Origin: UBA5342 sp965662645
Lineage (GTDB): Bacteria > Bacteroidota > Bacteroidia > Bacteroidales > UBA5342
Direction: 5' to 3'
Assembly: GCA_965662645.1 (NCBI GenBank)
Contig: CBFIII010000004.1
Coordinates: 1 to 64,000, forward strand
DNA length: 64,000 bases
Shown here: piece after piece, positions 1-8,785 of the stretch
How positions within the stretch are numbered: the stretch's first letter is position 1
How the letters are laid out: every line of letters begins with the position of its first letter
Notes under the pieces: model-generated
The model's database searches: none
Seen by the model: the letters and a program-made list of their open reading frames with translations, nothing else
Told to the model about the DNA's origin: nothing
Made by a program: the position numbers and the translations under genes

Positions 1-40
1 TTATACAACGTGATACTTCGTTTGCTTATTGCTGTATCAT

Positions 41-478
41 TTAATGATTTTGATCTTTGTGAATAATGAAATTTCCAGATATATTTAATTTGATATCATC
101 AATTGTGAAGTTGTCAATCTTATTTTTCTCAAAAAATGTTTTTAATAGATCATCTAACTCTTCGTTAGCATAATCTTCTATATGATCACATTGTTTACAG
201 TATAAGTGATGATGTTTTTCTAATATGCCATCGTATCGCATAGCATCTTTTTCTGTTTTCACTTTGTTGATTATATTGGTTTCAACTAAGGTTTCTAATA
301 CTTTATATACGGTTCCAGAACCTATATTAGGATCACTTTTTCTGATATAAGAAATGATGTTTTCTGCTGTAGGATGATTGCCTAGTTTGTATATTGTTTC
401 TAATACACGCATCCTTTGCGGTGTCACTTTCAATCCTTTTTTAGATATCTTATTCCTAATATTAAGTAGGTCTTCCAT
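41..478 (-). CDS. perR: PerR-like Fur-family metalloregulator
   Basis: A 145-aa Fur-superfamily DNA-binding repressor. The N-terminal winged helix covers about residues 1-80. The regulatory metal ligands expected for PerR are present: H35 (in HPTAE), D83 (RYD), H89/H91 (HHH) and D102 (IEDY). Asp at the last position is typical of peroxide-sensing PerR, whereas Fur has Glu. C94-x-x-C97 supplies half of a structural zinc site. The second CxxC that normally sits near the C-terminus is absent and the protein ends NFIIHKDQNH. Its own promoter carries a 7-1-7 dyad very like the PerR box, so autorepression is inferred. Known role of the family: Fe/Mn-dependent repression of peroxide-defence and iron genes. 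Zur or Fur function is less likely but cannot be excluded. The ATG start fits the promoter about 45 nt upstream. Confidence 0.85.
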   Translation of the reverse strand: MEDLLNIRNKISKKGLKVTPQRMRVLETIYKLGNHPTAENIISYIRKSDPNIGSGTVYKVLETLVETNIINKVKTEKDAMRYDGILEKHHHLYCKQCDHIEDYANEELDDLLKTFFEKNKIDNFTIDDIKLNISGNFIIHKDQNH

Positions 479-495
479 AGTATTAAATCCTAAAT

Positions 496-508
496 AGGAA
501 TTATTCCT
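496..508. promoter_or_regulatory. 6-1-6 dyad in perR leader
   Basis: The perfect inverted repeat AGGAATTATTCCT lies between the perR -7 box and its start codon. It could be a second operator or a small RNA hairpin. The function is not known. Confidence 0.35.
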
Positions 509-522
509 GTTTGATTATGGAT

Positions 523-554
523 CAAAAGTAATGTATTTTTTGTAATGATTACAA
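523..554 (-). promoter_or_regulatory. Promoter of perR
   Basis: On the minus strand TTG (554-552), 21 nt, then TACTTTTG (530-523). This matches the Bacteroidota consensus TTG-N19-21-TAnnTTTG. The predicted transcript begins about 40 nt before the perR ATG. Confidence 0.7.
540..554. promoter_or_regulatory. PerR-box-like operator
   Basis: TTGTAATGATTACAA is a perfect 7-1-7 inverted repeat. It differs from the Bacillus PerR box TTATAATNATTATAA only at one symmetric position pair. It covers the -33 element of the perR promoter, so binding would block RNA polymerase. Sequence seen directly; autoregulation is inferred. Confidence 0.65.
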
Positions 555-827
555 TTTCTTTCAATTTATTTGAAATTATTTTATTATTCTTGGTTGTTAG
601 GTAACTAGTGTAGTCTCTTTTGTTATGTTGCCTGATATACATTTGAATATTATTTTAGCACCTAAAATATATATAACTCAGATTTAGAAGGTGATAAAAT
701 AAATAAAAGGCAAAGTAAATACACAAAAAAAGAAAACAGAATGTAGGATAAGTTTTTGATATTTTGTTATTTCGCATTAAATTAGAACAAAAAATAATAC
801 AGAGAGGTTTATTACTTTATTATTTTA
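555..827. other. Intergenic, nothing recognised
   Basis: AT-rich spacer between the divergent perR and barrel-protein genes. Apart from the promoters at its two edges I see no gene, repeat or RNA. Confidence 0.5.
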
Positions 828-835
828 TACTTTTG
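828..835 (+). promoter_or_regulatory. -7 box for barrel-protein gene
   Basis: TACTTTTG matches TAnnTTTG. No clear TTG is found 19-21 nt upstream. It implies a leader of roughly 95 nt before the ATG at 935. Confidence 0.45.
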
Positions 836-934
836 TGTTATTAAACATGAATAACGAACTGGTTTTAAGCAAAAATCAGGTTTATTAAAAACTATTAATA
901 TTTATCGAGATTTATCTCCAAAAAAACAATTTTT

Positions 935-1423
935 ATGAAACAATTAAAAACAATTATGATTGCGGCTTTTGTTCTTGTTGCGTTTTCTTCACAAGCACAA
1001 AAAGCTATTGGTTTACGTTTTGGTGGAGGTTCTGCAAATGGTGCCGATATTTCTTACCAAATGAGTAAGGGCGCTGCTAATCGTCTTCAATTTGATTTAG
1101 GTTTAGATGTTGATGGAAATTACACTAACATGGCTCTTACAGGTACTTATCAATGGCTGTTTGATCTATCCGACGTAACAGCAGGTTTGCAATGGTATGC
1201 AGGTCCTGGTGCTCAGGTAGGATTTTGGAATTATGATTATTATGGTTCTAGCTATGATGATAATGGATCATATTTCGGTTTTGGTGGTATTGTTGGTATC
1301 GATTATACTTTTACTGAAGTTCCCATTCAAATCTCTTTAGATACTAGACCAATGTTTCAATTTATAGATGGAGATTCTGATGCTTATTGGGGAATAGGTT
1401 TTGGTGTACGCTATTTGTTTTAA
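935..1423 (+). CDS. Small outer-membrane beta-barrel protein
   Basis: A 162-aa secreted protein. It has a Lys-containing N-terminus, a hydrophobic core and a SQAQ cleavage site near residue 21. The mature part has alternating short polar/hydrophobic strands, Gly/Tyr-rich turns and a terminal aromatic residue (GVRYLF), as expected for an 8-strand outer-membrane barrel. Proteins of this shape are common in Bacteroidota and mostly have no assigned function. It stands alone, with its own -7 box and a strong terminator, and is divergent from perR. No enzymatic motif is visible. Whether PerR controls it cannot be told: the PerR box lies about 380 nt away, on the perR side. Confidence 0.6.
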   Translation: MKQLKTIMIAAFVLVAFSSQAQKAIGLRFGGGSANGADISYQMSKGAANRLQFDLGLDVDGNYTNMALTGTYQWLFDLSDVTAGLQWYAGPGAQVGFWNYDYYGSSYDDNGSYFGFGGIVGIDYTFTEVPIQISLDTRPMFQFIDGDSDAYWGIGFGVRYLF

Positions 1424-1448
1424 GCAATTACATTATATATTTTTAATT

Positions 1449-1478
1449 AAAGGCACTTCTTAGGAGGTGCCTTTTTTT
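1449..1478 (+). terminator. Rho-independent terminator
   Basis: The stem AAGGCACTTC/GAGGTGCCTT with loop TTAG is followed by a run of seven T. It ends the barrel-protein transcript. Confidence 0.85.
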
Positions 1479-2124
1479 ATTCCTATCTACAAAATAAAGT
1501 TGTTTCTATTCAGTGTAGTATAATAGTAAAACAATACCTGAATGATACCTTATTCCGTATGCTTAGATTTTTTATTTAAAGTAGAGAAGGTGTGATTTTT
1601 TTACTTGTAAGGTTGTGGAAATTGTTCTTGTTCTAATTCGTATTGTTGGGTAAGCTATTATTAATGTGTTTTTTTTGCGTGTTGAGCGTAAAGGTCGCTG
1701 AGCGGAGTCGAAGCGCCGAAGTCTTAAACGCTCCTCTATAATTAGATTAGTCCAATTAAGACACTATTTGCAAACACGACATTTAATGATTCATATTACT
1801 TAATATGTTAAATGTGTTAAAAATAATGCTATGGACAAAAGAAGTAGTAACTCATGCAATAAATGATATATTTAAAGAGGTGTTTGAGATTTTTCTAATA
1901 CCTTTGACAGGTTAATAGATGTGTAGGTTTCTAGAACCCTGATCCCTATCCTAAAAGCTTGATATGTTGGAATATATTTGCTAAATATAGAGGGTGATCA
2001 TTATAAAATAAGTGTTGTTGTTTAGCGTAGGTGGAAGGCTTTATGGGGATTGTTCCAATGAGCTTTTTCTTTTTTTATAAATGGCCTAATGTAATAGCAT
2101 TAGGCTAATAACTAATCGTTTAAA
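1479..2124. other. Long intergenic region with one GC-rich repeat
   Basis: About 650 nt without a credible gene. It holds the GC-rich element at 1693-1717. I found no TAnnTTTG box with a good -33 partner and no recognisable riboswitch ahead of the TonB receptor. Confidence 0.5.
1693..1717. repeat. GC-rich dispersed palindromic element
   Basis: The stretch with core CGCTGAGCGGAGTCGAAGCG can pair CGCT with AGCG at its ends. It is far more GC-rich than its surroundings. The motif CTGAGCGGAGTCGAAG resembles a short interspersed element I recall from many bacterial genomes. The 10-mer CGCTGAGCGG recurs near 25150 in the loop of another inverted repeat. Confidence 0.45.
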
Positions 2125-4518
2125 ATGAAGAGGGGAGTATTATTATTCGTGTGGTTTATTCCTGTTTTATTGTTTGCACAACAATTGACAGTAAAGGATG
2201 CCGATAGTCAAAGTCCATTGGGACTAGTGACTGTTTTTTCTAAAGATTGTGTCATTACAGCTATTACTAATGATGAGGGGAGTGCTGATGTTAGTGCTTT
2301 TGAAAAGTGTAAGCATATTACTCTCAGACGACTTGGTTATAAGGCTCAGTCTTTAAGCTATTCTGATCTTGAGCAACTTGATTTTGAGCTTTTACTTCAG
2401 AAATCGGTAGTTGCCCTAGATATGTTAGTGGTATCATCCTCGCGCTGGGCACAAGCTAACGATCATATTCCATCAAAGATAACGGCCATTAAACCTAAGG
2501 ATATACAGTTTCAGAATCCTCAGACTGCTGCTGATCTGCTCTCGCTTTCGGGTGAGGTGTATATGCAAAAAAGTCAGCAGGGAGGGGGTAGTCCAATGAT
2601 TCGTGGTTTTGCAGCTAACCGCTTGCTTTATACCGTTGATGGGGTGCGTATGAATACTGCTATCTTTCGTAGTGGTAACTTGCAGAATGTGATTTCTCTA
2701 GATCCATTTGCTATGGCGAATGTAGAAGTTTTATTTGGCGCAGGTTCTCTGATTTATGGTAGCGATGCTATTGGTGGCGTGATGTCTTTTCAGACTAAGA
2801 ATCCTCAACTTAGCACTTCTAAAGTGTTGCGTGGTCAGGCTGATGTCCGTTATGCGTCGGCTAATAATGAAAAGACAGAACATCTTGATCTGCATTATGG
2901 TGGAGAGAAGTGGGCGGGGTTAACGTCGGTCTCTTACTCTGATTATGGCGATCTTAAGATGGGTAAAAATGGTCCTGAAGATTATCTTCGTTTAACGTCT
3001 GTGGATCGCATCGATGGTGTTGATGTAGTGGTGAATAATGGTAAGGGTTTGGAACAAATACCTACTGCTTACTCTCAGTTGAATTTGATGCAGAAGCTGC
3101 GTTATCAACCTAATAAACAGTGGAACATTGATTATGGGGTGCATTATTCCGAGACTTCTGAATATGATCGTTATGACCGTCATCTGATGACTAAAAATGG
3201 ATTGCCAAAATATGGTGAGTGGAAATATGGACCGCAAATATGGATGATGAATGTTTTATCTATAGAAAACCAAGCTTCGTCTTTATGGTATGACAAAATG
3301 GTCATGCGTTTGGCGCATCAATATTTTGAAGAAAGCCGTATTAGTCGGAATTTTAATGATCCTATGCGCGAAACACGTACAGAACAAGTAAATGCTTCTT
3401 CTTTTAATCTTGATTTCACGAAAATACATGCTAAACATCAACTTTTTTATGGTCTAGAAGTGGTGTATGATGATGTGGTATCCAAAGGTATAGATGAGGA
3501 TGTAGTGACCAATTATACGCAAGTAGGAGCCTCACGTTACCCTAAGTCGCAATGGTCATCTTATGCCGTTTATGTTTCCGATAATATAAGTTGTAATGAT
3601 CAGCTGGATGTAACTTTAGGGCTTCGTTACAACTATTTTTTACTCGATGCTACTTTTGATACTTCCTTTTATGCCTTTCCATTTACCGATGCTCGTGTTA
3701 GTAATGGAGCTCTGACTGGTAGTGTAGGAGCTGTTTACAGACCAGATGAAACGAGTCTTTTGCGACTTAATCTTTCTACGGCTTTTCGCTCTCCTAATGT
3801 AGATGATATGGGGAAAGTTTTTGATTCTGAGCCAGGTGCCGTTGTGGTGCCCAATCCAGATCTGCAAGCCGAATATTCTTATAATGTGGAGCTAGGTGTC
3901 GCTAAGATTTTTGCTGATGTGCTCAAAGTAGAAGCTTCTGTATATTACACTTATCTTAATCAGGCTTTAGTGCGTCGAGACTACCGCCTCAATGGGCAGG
4001 ATAGTATTATGTATGATGGTGAGATGAGTCAAGTGCAAGCGGTTCAGAATGCCGCCTATGCTTATGTGTGGGGTACTCAAATAGGACTAGATTATGCACT
4101 TTCCTTGGGCTTTTCTATTTCGGCACACTATAATTTTCAGAAAGGTGAAGAGGAACAGGATGATAAAACAATGACGCCTGCACGTCACGTAGCTCCAGCA
4201 TTTGCTCAGGTGGCTATCCGTTATGAGTACAAGAAATTAGAAGCAGAACTCAAGGGCTTTTTTAGTGCGCAACGTTCTAATAACGACTTAACCTTGAGCG
4301 AACAATCTAAGGCATATATGTACGCTTTGGATGCTAATGGATTGCCTTATTCGCCTGCTTGGTACACCTTGGATGCCAAAGTTTTGTATCATTTTACCCC
4401 TTCATTTTCTATGGGAATGAATATTGACAATATCACTAATCAACGTTACCGTCCTTATAGTTCTGGTATTGCGGGTGCAGGTCGTGGTGTGGTGGTGTCT
4501 GCTCATGTTCGTTTTTAA
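2125..4518 (+). CDS. TonB-dependent receptor, haem/haemoglobin type
   Basis: A 797-aa outer-membrane receptor. It has a signal peptide (residues 1-19, ending LFAQ), a carboxypeptidase-D-like regulatory domain (about 20-95), a plug (about 105-225) and a 22-strand barrel ending in HVRF. The plug contains SPMIRGFAANRLLYTVDGVR and the FGAGSLIYGSDAIGGV stretch, typical of the haem/haemoglobin and cobalamin branch of TonB receptors. The barrel contains the FRSPNVDDMGK signature that I associate with haem receptors. It would import an iron-containing ligand using TonB-ExbBD energy. No partner periplasmic or ABC genes lie beside it, so the substrate is uncertain. A PerR-like regulator lies 1.6 kb upstream, but no operator is seen in front of this gene. 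Confidence 0.85.
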   Translation: MKRGVLLFVWFIPVLLFAQQLTVKDADSQSPLGLVTVFSKDCVITAITNDEGSADVSAFEKCKHITLRRLGYKAQSLSYSDLEQLDFELLLQKSVVALDMLVVSSSRWAQANDHIPSKITAIKPKDIQFQNPQTAADLLSLSGEVYMQKSQQGGGSPMIRGFAANRLLYTVDGVRMNTAIFRSGNLQNVISLDPFAMANVEVLFGAGSLIYGSDAIGGVMSFQTKNPQLSTSKVLRGQADVRYASANNEKTEHLDLHYGGEKWAGLTSVSYSDYGDLKMGKNGPEDYLRLTSVDRIDGVDVVVNNGKGLEQIPTAYSQLNLMQKLRYQPNKQWNIDYGVHYSETSEYDRYDRHLMTKNGLPKYGEWKYGPQIWMMNVLSIENQASSLWYDKMVMRLAHQYFEESRISRNFNDPMRETRTEQVNASSFNLDFTKIHAKHQLFYGLEVVYDDVVSKGIDEDVVTNYTQVGASRYPKSQWSSYAVYVSDNISCNDQLDVTLGLRYNYFLLDATFDTSFYAFPFTDARVSNGALTGSVGAVYRPDETSLLRLNLSTAFRSPNVDDMGKVFDSEPGAVVVPNPDLQAEYSYNVELGVAKIFADVLKVEASVYYTYLNQALVRRDYRLNGQDSIMYDGEMSQVQAVQNAAYAYVWGTQIGLDYALSLGFSISAHYNFQKGEEEQDDKTMTPARHVAPAFAQVAIRYEYKKLEAELKGFFSAQRSNNDLTLSEQSKAYMYALDANGLPYSPAWYTLDAKVLYHFTPSFSMGMNIDNITNQRYRPYSSGIAGAGRGVVVSAHVRF

Positions 4519-4640
4519 ATTGATCAAGAGGTTAATTAGTGTTGGTCTATAATTTATAAGTCTTATTATTAAATTTTTAATGATGTTATTTTCATTTTAA
4601 GCAATGATGAGTCTTTTTTTCTGTTATTATTTTTAGTGTC

Positions 4641-4668
4641 TTGTATTAAAGTGAAAGTTATAATTTTG
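4641..4668 (+). promoter_or_regulatory. Promoter of SusR-like regulator
   Basis: TTG (4641-4643), 17 nt, TAATTTTG (4661-4668). A second perfect -7 box, TAACTTTG (4670-4677), overlaps downstream but would leave almost no leader for the start at 4688. The second ATG at 4700 may be the real start if that box is used. Confidence 0.5.
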
Positions 4669-4687
4669 TTAACTTTGCGAAACACTA

Positions 4688-6349
4688 ATGCCAATTATAA
4701 TGCCAAGACTACTTTTCTTATTGCTGATATTTAATGTTTTATTATTACGTGCCAATACGAATTTAGATTCTCTTTATACTGTTCTAAATGATGTTCTAGA
4801 AGAAAAAGAGTATTATGAACAAGCACGTCTTGAGCATATTAGCAATCTTAAATCTTTAGTGAATGGTCATAATTTATCGCAGGAGCAAGAATTTGAAATT
4901 AACCGTCGTATTATAGAAGATTATCAACCTTATAATTTTGATTCTACACTTGTTTATATCAAAAAAAATGTAAGGTTGGCTAACCTTATCAAAGATGCAC
5001 AACTTCGTTCTGTAAGTAATCTTGATTATGCGAGTATGTTAGCTTTTTCGGGACGTTATGTAGAGGCTTTAGATATATTAGATAATGTAAACTCATCCTT
5101 TCTTCAGAATGTAGAACGTATATCTTATTTTAAGACATTAGAACGTATTTATTCTGACCTTAACATTTATGCTTCATCTGATGAGGTGAAGAATAATTGC
5201 CAATATTTATGTGATAAACATATAGATTCTTTGCTCGTGTATTTGGATAAGCATACTGATGACTATTTATCTATCATAGAAAAGAATCATAGGGATGCAC
5301 GCGAATTAGAGTTATGTGAAAAAATAAATACGCAACGTTTGGCTTTAGCATCTCCTAATACACGGATGTATTCCACCATTACTTTCGAGCGTTCAATTAT
5401 TTATGAACTGAATGGTCAGAAAGAACTTGAAAAAGAGTGCCTCATTTTATCGGCCATATCAGATACTAAAGCTGCAGTTAAGGATAATGCTTCTCTTACT
5501 CGTCTAGCGCTTATTCTCTATGAGGAGGGTGATATCGAAAGGGCTTACAAATACATCAAGTATTCATTTGAGGATGCTAATTTTTATAATTCCCGATTGA
5601 GGTTTATTAGTATCTCAAATATTTTACCATTAATTACTGAGGCTTATCAAGCCAAGACCGATAGTCAGCGCAAAACGTTGGCTTGTTTTACCTTATCTAT
5701 TAGTGTGCTTTTAGTATTATTACTTCTGTTGCTTCTCTATATTTTGAAGCAAATGAAGCGCATTTCTAGTACAAGAAAGAAGATTGAAATTATCAATAAA
5801 CAATACCTTGAACTTAATAGTGACCTTCAGATTTCGAATCAAAAATTAAAGGAACTTAATAAAGATTATTTAGAAGCCAGCCAAGTGAAAGAACTTTATA
5901 TTGGTAGTTTTCTTTCTATTTGTTCCGATTATATTGATAAACTTGATAACTACCGTAAAATGGTAAATAGAAGTATTAAATCTAGAAAAATTGAGGAGCT
6001 TTATCAAAAAACAAAAAGCAATCAATTGTTAGAAGATGAGATGAAAGAGTTTTATGACAATTTTGATAATGTTTTCTTACATATCTACCCCAATTATGTA
6101 GAAGAGTTTAATAAGTTACTCAGCGATGATGCACAGATTGTGCTTAAAAAGGGTGATGTGTTAAATACCGAATTGCGCATTTTTGCACTCATTAGATTGG
6201 GTATTACAGACAGTGCAAGTATTGCAAAACTCCTGCGTTATTCTACTTCTACCATTTATAATTATCGCGTGAAATTACGCAATAATGCTATTGTGCCGCG
6301 TGATGAATTTAAAGATTATGTGATGAAGATTAATGCTTCTATGTCGTAA
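4688..6349 (+). CDS. SusR-like membrane regulator (DUF6377 type)
   Basis: A 553-aa membrane-spanning transcription regulator. It has a signal peptide, a periplasmic helical repeat region (about 25-325), one strong Leu-rich transmembrane helix (about 332-352), a coiled coil (about 355-410) and a C-terminal LuxR/GerE-like helix-turn-helix (about 490-540; LRIFALIRLGI, IAKLL, TIYNYRVKLRN). This layout is that of the DUF6377/SusR-like regulators found beside glycan utilisation loci. In these, a sugar is sensed in the periplasm and the HTH activates the adjacent sus genes. It directly precedes the SusC/D locus and has its own promoter, so it is the likely activator. Start uncertain: M1 at 4688 or M5 at 4700. 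Both leave a usable signal peptide. Confidence 0.8.
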   Translation: MPIIMPRLLFLLLIFNVLLLRANTNLDSLYTVLNDVLEEKEYYEQARLEHISNLKSLVNGHNLSQEQEFEINRRIIEDYQPYNFDSTLVYIKKNVRLANLIKDAQLRSVSNLDYASMLAFSGRYVEALDILDNVNSSFLQNVERISYFKTLERIYSDLNIYASSDEVKNNCQYLCDKHIDSLLVYLDKHTDDYLSIIEKNHRDARELELCEKINTQRLALASPNTRMYSTITFERSIIYELNGQKELEKECLILSAISDTKAAVKDNASLTRLALILYEEGDIERAYKYIKYSFEDANFYNSRLRFISISNILPLITEAYQAKTDSQRKTLACFTLSISVLLVLLLLLLLYILKQMKRISSTRKKIEIINKQYLELNSDLQISNQKLKELNKDYLEASQVKELYIGSFLSICSDYIDKLDNYRKMVNRSIKSRKIEELYQKTKSNQLLEDEMKEFYDNFDNVFLHIYPNYVEEFNKLLSDDAQIVLKKGDVLNTELRIFALIRLGITDSASIAKLLRYSTSTIYNYRVKLRNNAIVPRDEFKDYVMKINASMS

Positions 6350-6417
6350 AATACCCATTTTAATCTTCATAAATATCTACTTTTTTTTGTAATGGATTTG
6401 TGTTATGTATCAGAATA

Positions 6418-6485
6418 ACAGCATCTTGGTTTCTGGTGGAGTTTCTATCTACTACTTTCGTACTACCAACAAAAAGAGATGCTGT
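6418..6485. promoter_or_regulatory. Nested inverted repeat upstream of locus promoter
   Basis: Arms ACAGCATCTTGGT (6418-6430) and ACCAAC...AGATGCTGT (6465-6485) are complementary except for a short A-rich bulge. They end 10 nt before the -7 box of the next gene. No T-run follows, so it does not look like a terminator. It is a candidate operator for the SusR-like regulator (inference). Confidence 0.45.
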
Positions 6486-6495
6486 ATTGTGTACT

Positions 6496-6503
6496 TACTT
6501 TTG
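6496..6503 (+). promoter_or_regulatory. -7 box of T9SS binding-protein gene
   Basis: TACTTTTG, 40 nt before the ATG at 6544. No consensus TTG is found 20 nt upstream, as expected for an activator-dependent promoter. Confidence 0.5.
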
Positions 6504-6543
6504 ACTTAAATTAATTTTTTAGTTAAACTTAAAACCCAATACA

Positions 6544-8604
6544 ATGAAACATTACTTATTACTCTTTTTTTCTTTTGTTATACTTCCGTTGATGGCAACG
6601 AATGTTACTTTTAGAGTGGACATGAGCAGTCAAGCTAATTTTGATTCTAACGTTGATAGTTTGACCATCACAGGCTCTTTGAATGAATGGAATACTAAAG
6701 CTGATGTCTTAACAGATGAAAATAGCGATGGTATTTATGAGATTAATCTTGTGCTCACAGCAGGCGAAATAGTTGAGTACAAATATGTGATTGTAGATGG
6801 TGATGGAGTGGACGATGTGTGGGGCGATGCTTTGGGAGCTGCGGCTTATGCTGGTACCTCTAATAGAGCCATTCGAGTTCCTGAAGCTGATCTTATTTTA
6901 GAAACTGTATCTTTTACTGGTTGTACTGGTATTAATAACGGTATGGTGAGTGTTATCTTTCAGGTGGATATGAGTGCTGAGACTGTTGCAGGAACGGGAG
7001 TTTATGTAACTGGTGATTTTGCAGGAAAAGCGTGGTGGACTGATGCGTTTGCTTTTACTGAAAGCACTAATGGTGTGTATTTTGATACCATTAACCTTGT
7101 CCCTGATTTTGTACTTAATTATAAATACCTCAATGGCAATTCTTGGGACGGACAAGAGACGACTATTCCTGATGAAGTAAAATATGGCGACAACCGTGGT
7201 GGCGTAGTGCCTAATATGGTGAATCAGTACTATACTCTTCCTGTAACTCCATTTAACGGCAAGCCTACACTTTATGATGTTGCTTTTGCTGTAGGTAGTG
7301 ATAATGCTGAATTAGGTAAAGTAAGTATAAATGTTTTTAATCGCTCGTTAGAGGTCATGGAAGGTGGTGATACCACAATTGCTTTAGCTGATGGTTATTA
7401 TCCTTATACGGTTAGTGCTATCAGTTATTACGAGGTTAAGGGTGATTTTATGGTTGATGGTGCAGGTGAAACAGTTAATGAAACCTTACTCTCTGCTACT
7501 AAGTCGATAACTTTTAGTATTGCAGATTCTATTAATGTAGCTCCTAATACTTCTTTAACAATAAGTTCATCACATCCATTAATGAATGCTGATGGTTCTG
7601 AAATTACAAATGATAATGTAACTGCATTAGTCAGTATGATGACGGGGACTGATGCTGTTGATTTTTTTGCAATGATTAATGAAGATAAAGATGAAATTAC
7701 TTTAGTTTCTAATGAGTTGCTTTCTTCTAATACTACTTATGAATATGGTATAAAAGAGGATGTTATCAAATTTAATGATAACGTGATGGTTGCTGATACC
7801 ATGGTGAGCTTTACAGTGAAGTCTTTTGATGCTGTATTTGATGTCTATAACGATTTTGATGGTACAAATCATACGACTGGTTTTTATACCAAAGTGGCTG
7901 ATGATCACGTAGGTGCTTCTGCTCAACCTTATTATTCTAGTACACCAGCAAGTTCTACGGATAAAGCTTTGAAATACACTAAAGGTACTGGCAGCTGGGG
8001 TGGCTGGGGTAAATTACAAATTGACTTAGAGGCTCCTCTGGATCTTTCAACAGGAAAAATTCTTGCTTTTGATGTGTTTTCTCCTAAAGCTGTTAAAGTA
8101 CGTGTAGCATTAACTGATGCGCAGAATTCTGAGAGTGGTATTCAAGTAGAAACCGGAGATGCTGTTCCTGCTGATGTTTATATCTCTAAAGTTAATGAAT
8201 GGCAAACTCTTTTTGTTGATTTCTCAGAAGGTGAGTTTGTTGACACTGTAGGTTATGAGTACATTCTAATTTGTTTTGATGCGGGGGTAGATGATAATAA
8301 TACGTATTATATCGATAATATACGTGGTCCATCATTTCAGGAAGCTGCAGGGATACAGTCTTTAAGGTCAAAGGGTGAAATATCTGTTTATCCTAATCCA
8401 GTACAGGGTTTTATGACTGTTTCATCAGAGCATAATATTGAGACTTTATCAATATATAATATGACAGGTCAGTTGGTACACCAAGTTTCTGCACTCAATA
8501 CCCAAGAAGTAACAATAGATACACAAAACTTTAAGTGTGGGATGTATTTCGTAAGAACAACAGGTAAGATGCTAAATACAACATCAACTGTAATGATTAA
8601 ATAG
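6544..8604 (+). CDS. T9SS-exported multi-module glucan-binding-like protein
   Basis: A 686-aa secreted protein. In order: signal peptide (1-18); two E-set/starch-binding-like modules (about 20-120 and 135-230; VTFRVDMS..., SLNEWNT, VEYKYVI; VIFQVDMS..., VLNYKYLN); a short beta domain (about 245-320); a Big_5-like Ig domain (about 325-430); a jelly-roll/CBM-like domain (about 435-600; WGKLQIDLEAPLDLS, YYIDNIRG); and a C-terminal type A T9SS sorting domain (about 615-686; ISVYPNPVQGFMTVSS, IYNMTGQLV, GMYFVRTTG). No catalytic signature is seen. It is therefore probably a surface or secreted glucan-binding protein exported by the type IX machinery. It lies between the regulator and susC with its own promoter and terminator, which ties it to the same glycan. 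Confidence 0.8.
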   Translation: MKHYLLLFFSFVILPLMATNVTFRVDMSSQANFDSNVDSLTITGSLNEWNTKADVLTDENSDGIYEINLVLTAGEIVEYKYVIVDGDGVDDVWGDALGAAAYAGTSNRAIRVPEADLILETVSFTGCTGINNGMVSVIFQVDMSAETVAGTGVYVTGDFAGKAWWTDAFAFTESTNGVYFDTINLVPDFVLNYKYLNGNSWDGQETTIPDEVKYGDNRGGVVPNMVNQYYTLPVTPFNGKPTLYDVAFAVGSDNAELGKVSINVFNRSLEVMEGGDTTIALADGYYPYTVSAISYYEVKGDFMVDGAGETVNETLLSATKSITFSIADSINVAPNTSLTISSSHPLMNADGSEITNDNVTALVSMMTGTDAVDFFAMINEDKDEITLVSNELLSSNTTYEYGIKEDVIKFNDNVMVADTMVSFTVKSFDAVFDVYNDFDGTNHTTGFYTKVADDHVGASAQPYYSSTPASSTDKALKYTKGTGSWGGWGKLQIDLEAPLDLSTGKILAFDVFSPKAVKVRVALTDAQNSESGIQVETGDAVPADVYISKVNEWQTLFVDFSEGEFVDTVGYEYILICFDAGVDDNNTYYIDNIRGPSFQEAAGIQSLRSKGEISVYPNPVQGFMTVSSEHNIETLSIYNMTGQLVHQVSALNTQEVTIDTQNFKCGMYFVRTTGKMLNTTSTVMIK

Positions 8605-8617
8605 ATCTATGTTTTTT

Positions 8618-8650
8618 AAGGTGTTGCCTTTAAGTCAACACCTTTTTTTT
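8618..8650 (+). terminator. Rho-independent terminator
   Basis: Stem AAGGTGTTG/CAACACCTT (8618-8626 and 8636-8644) followed by T8. It separates the T9SS protein gene from the susC operon. Confidence 0.85.
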
Positions 8651-8785
8651 ACACTACCAAAGGATGATGTTTATTAATTGTCCTTTGTGTGTTTTTATAC
8701 TTTTCAATTATAAGATGCAGTAGGAAACGTTTTTTAGAAGATGTTTTCTGCGACATTTATTGGTAAATTAAATTAAAATCGAGAT

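Noticed and set aside
1479..2124. Cobalamin or other riboswitch before the TonB receptor
   Set aside because: No B12-box-like or other conserved riboswitch core found by eye; the receptor resembles the haem type more.
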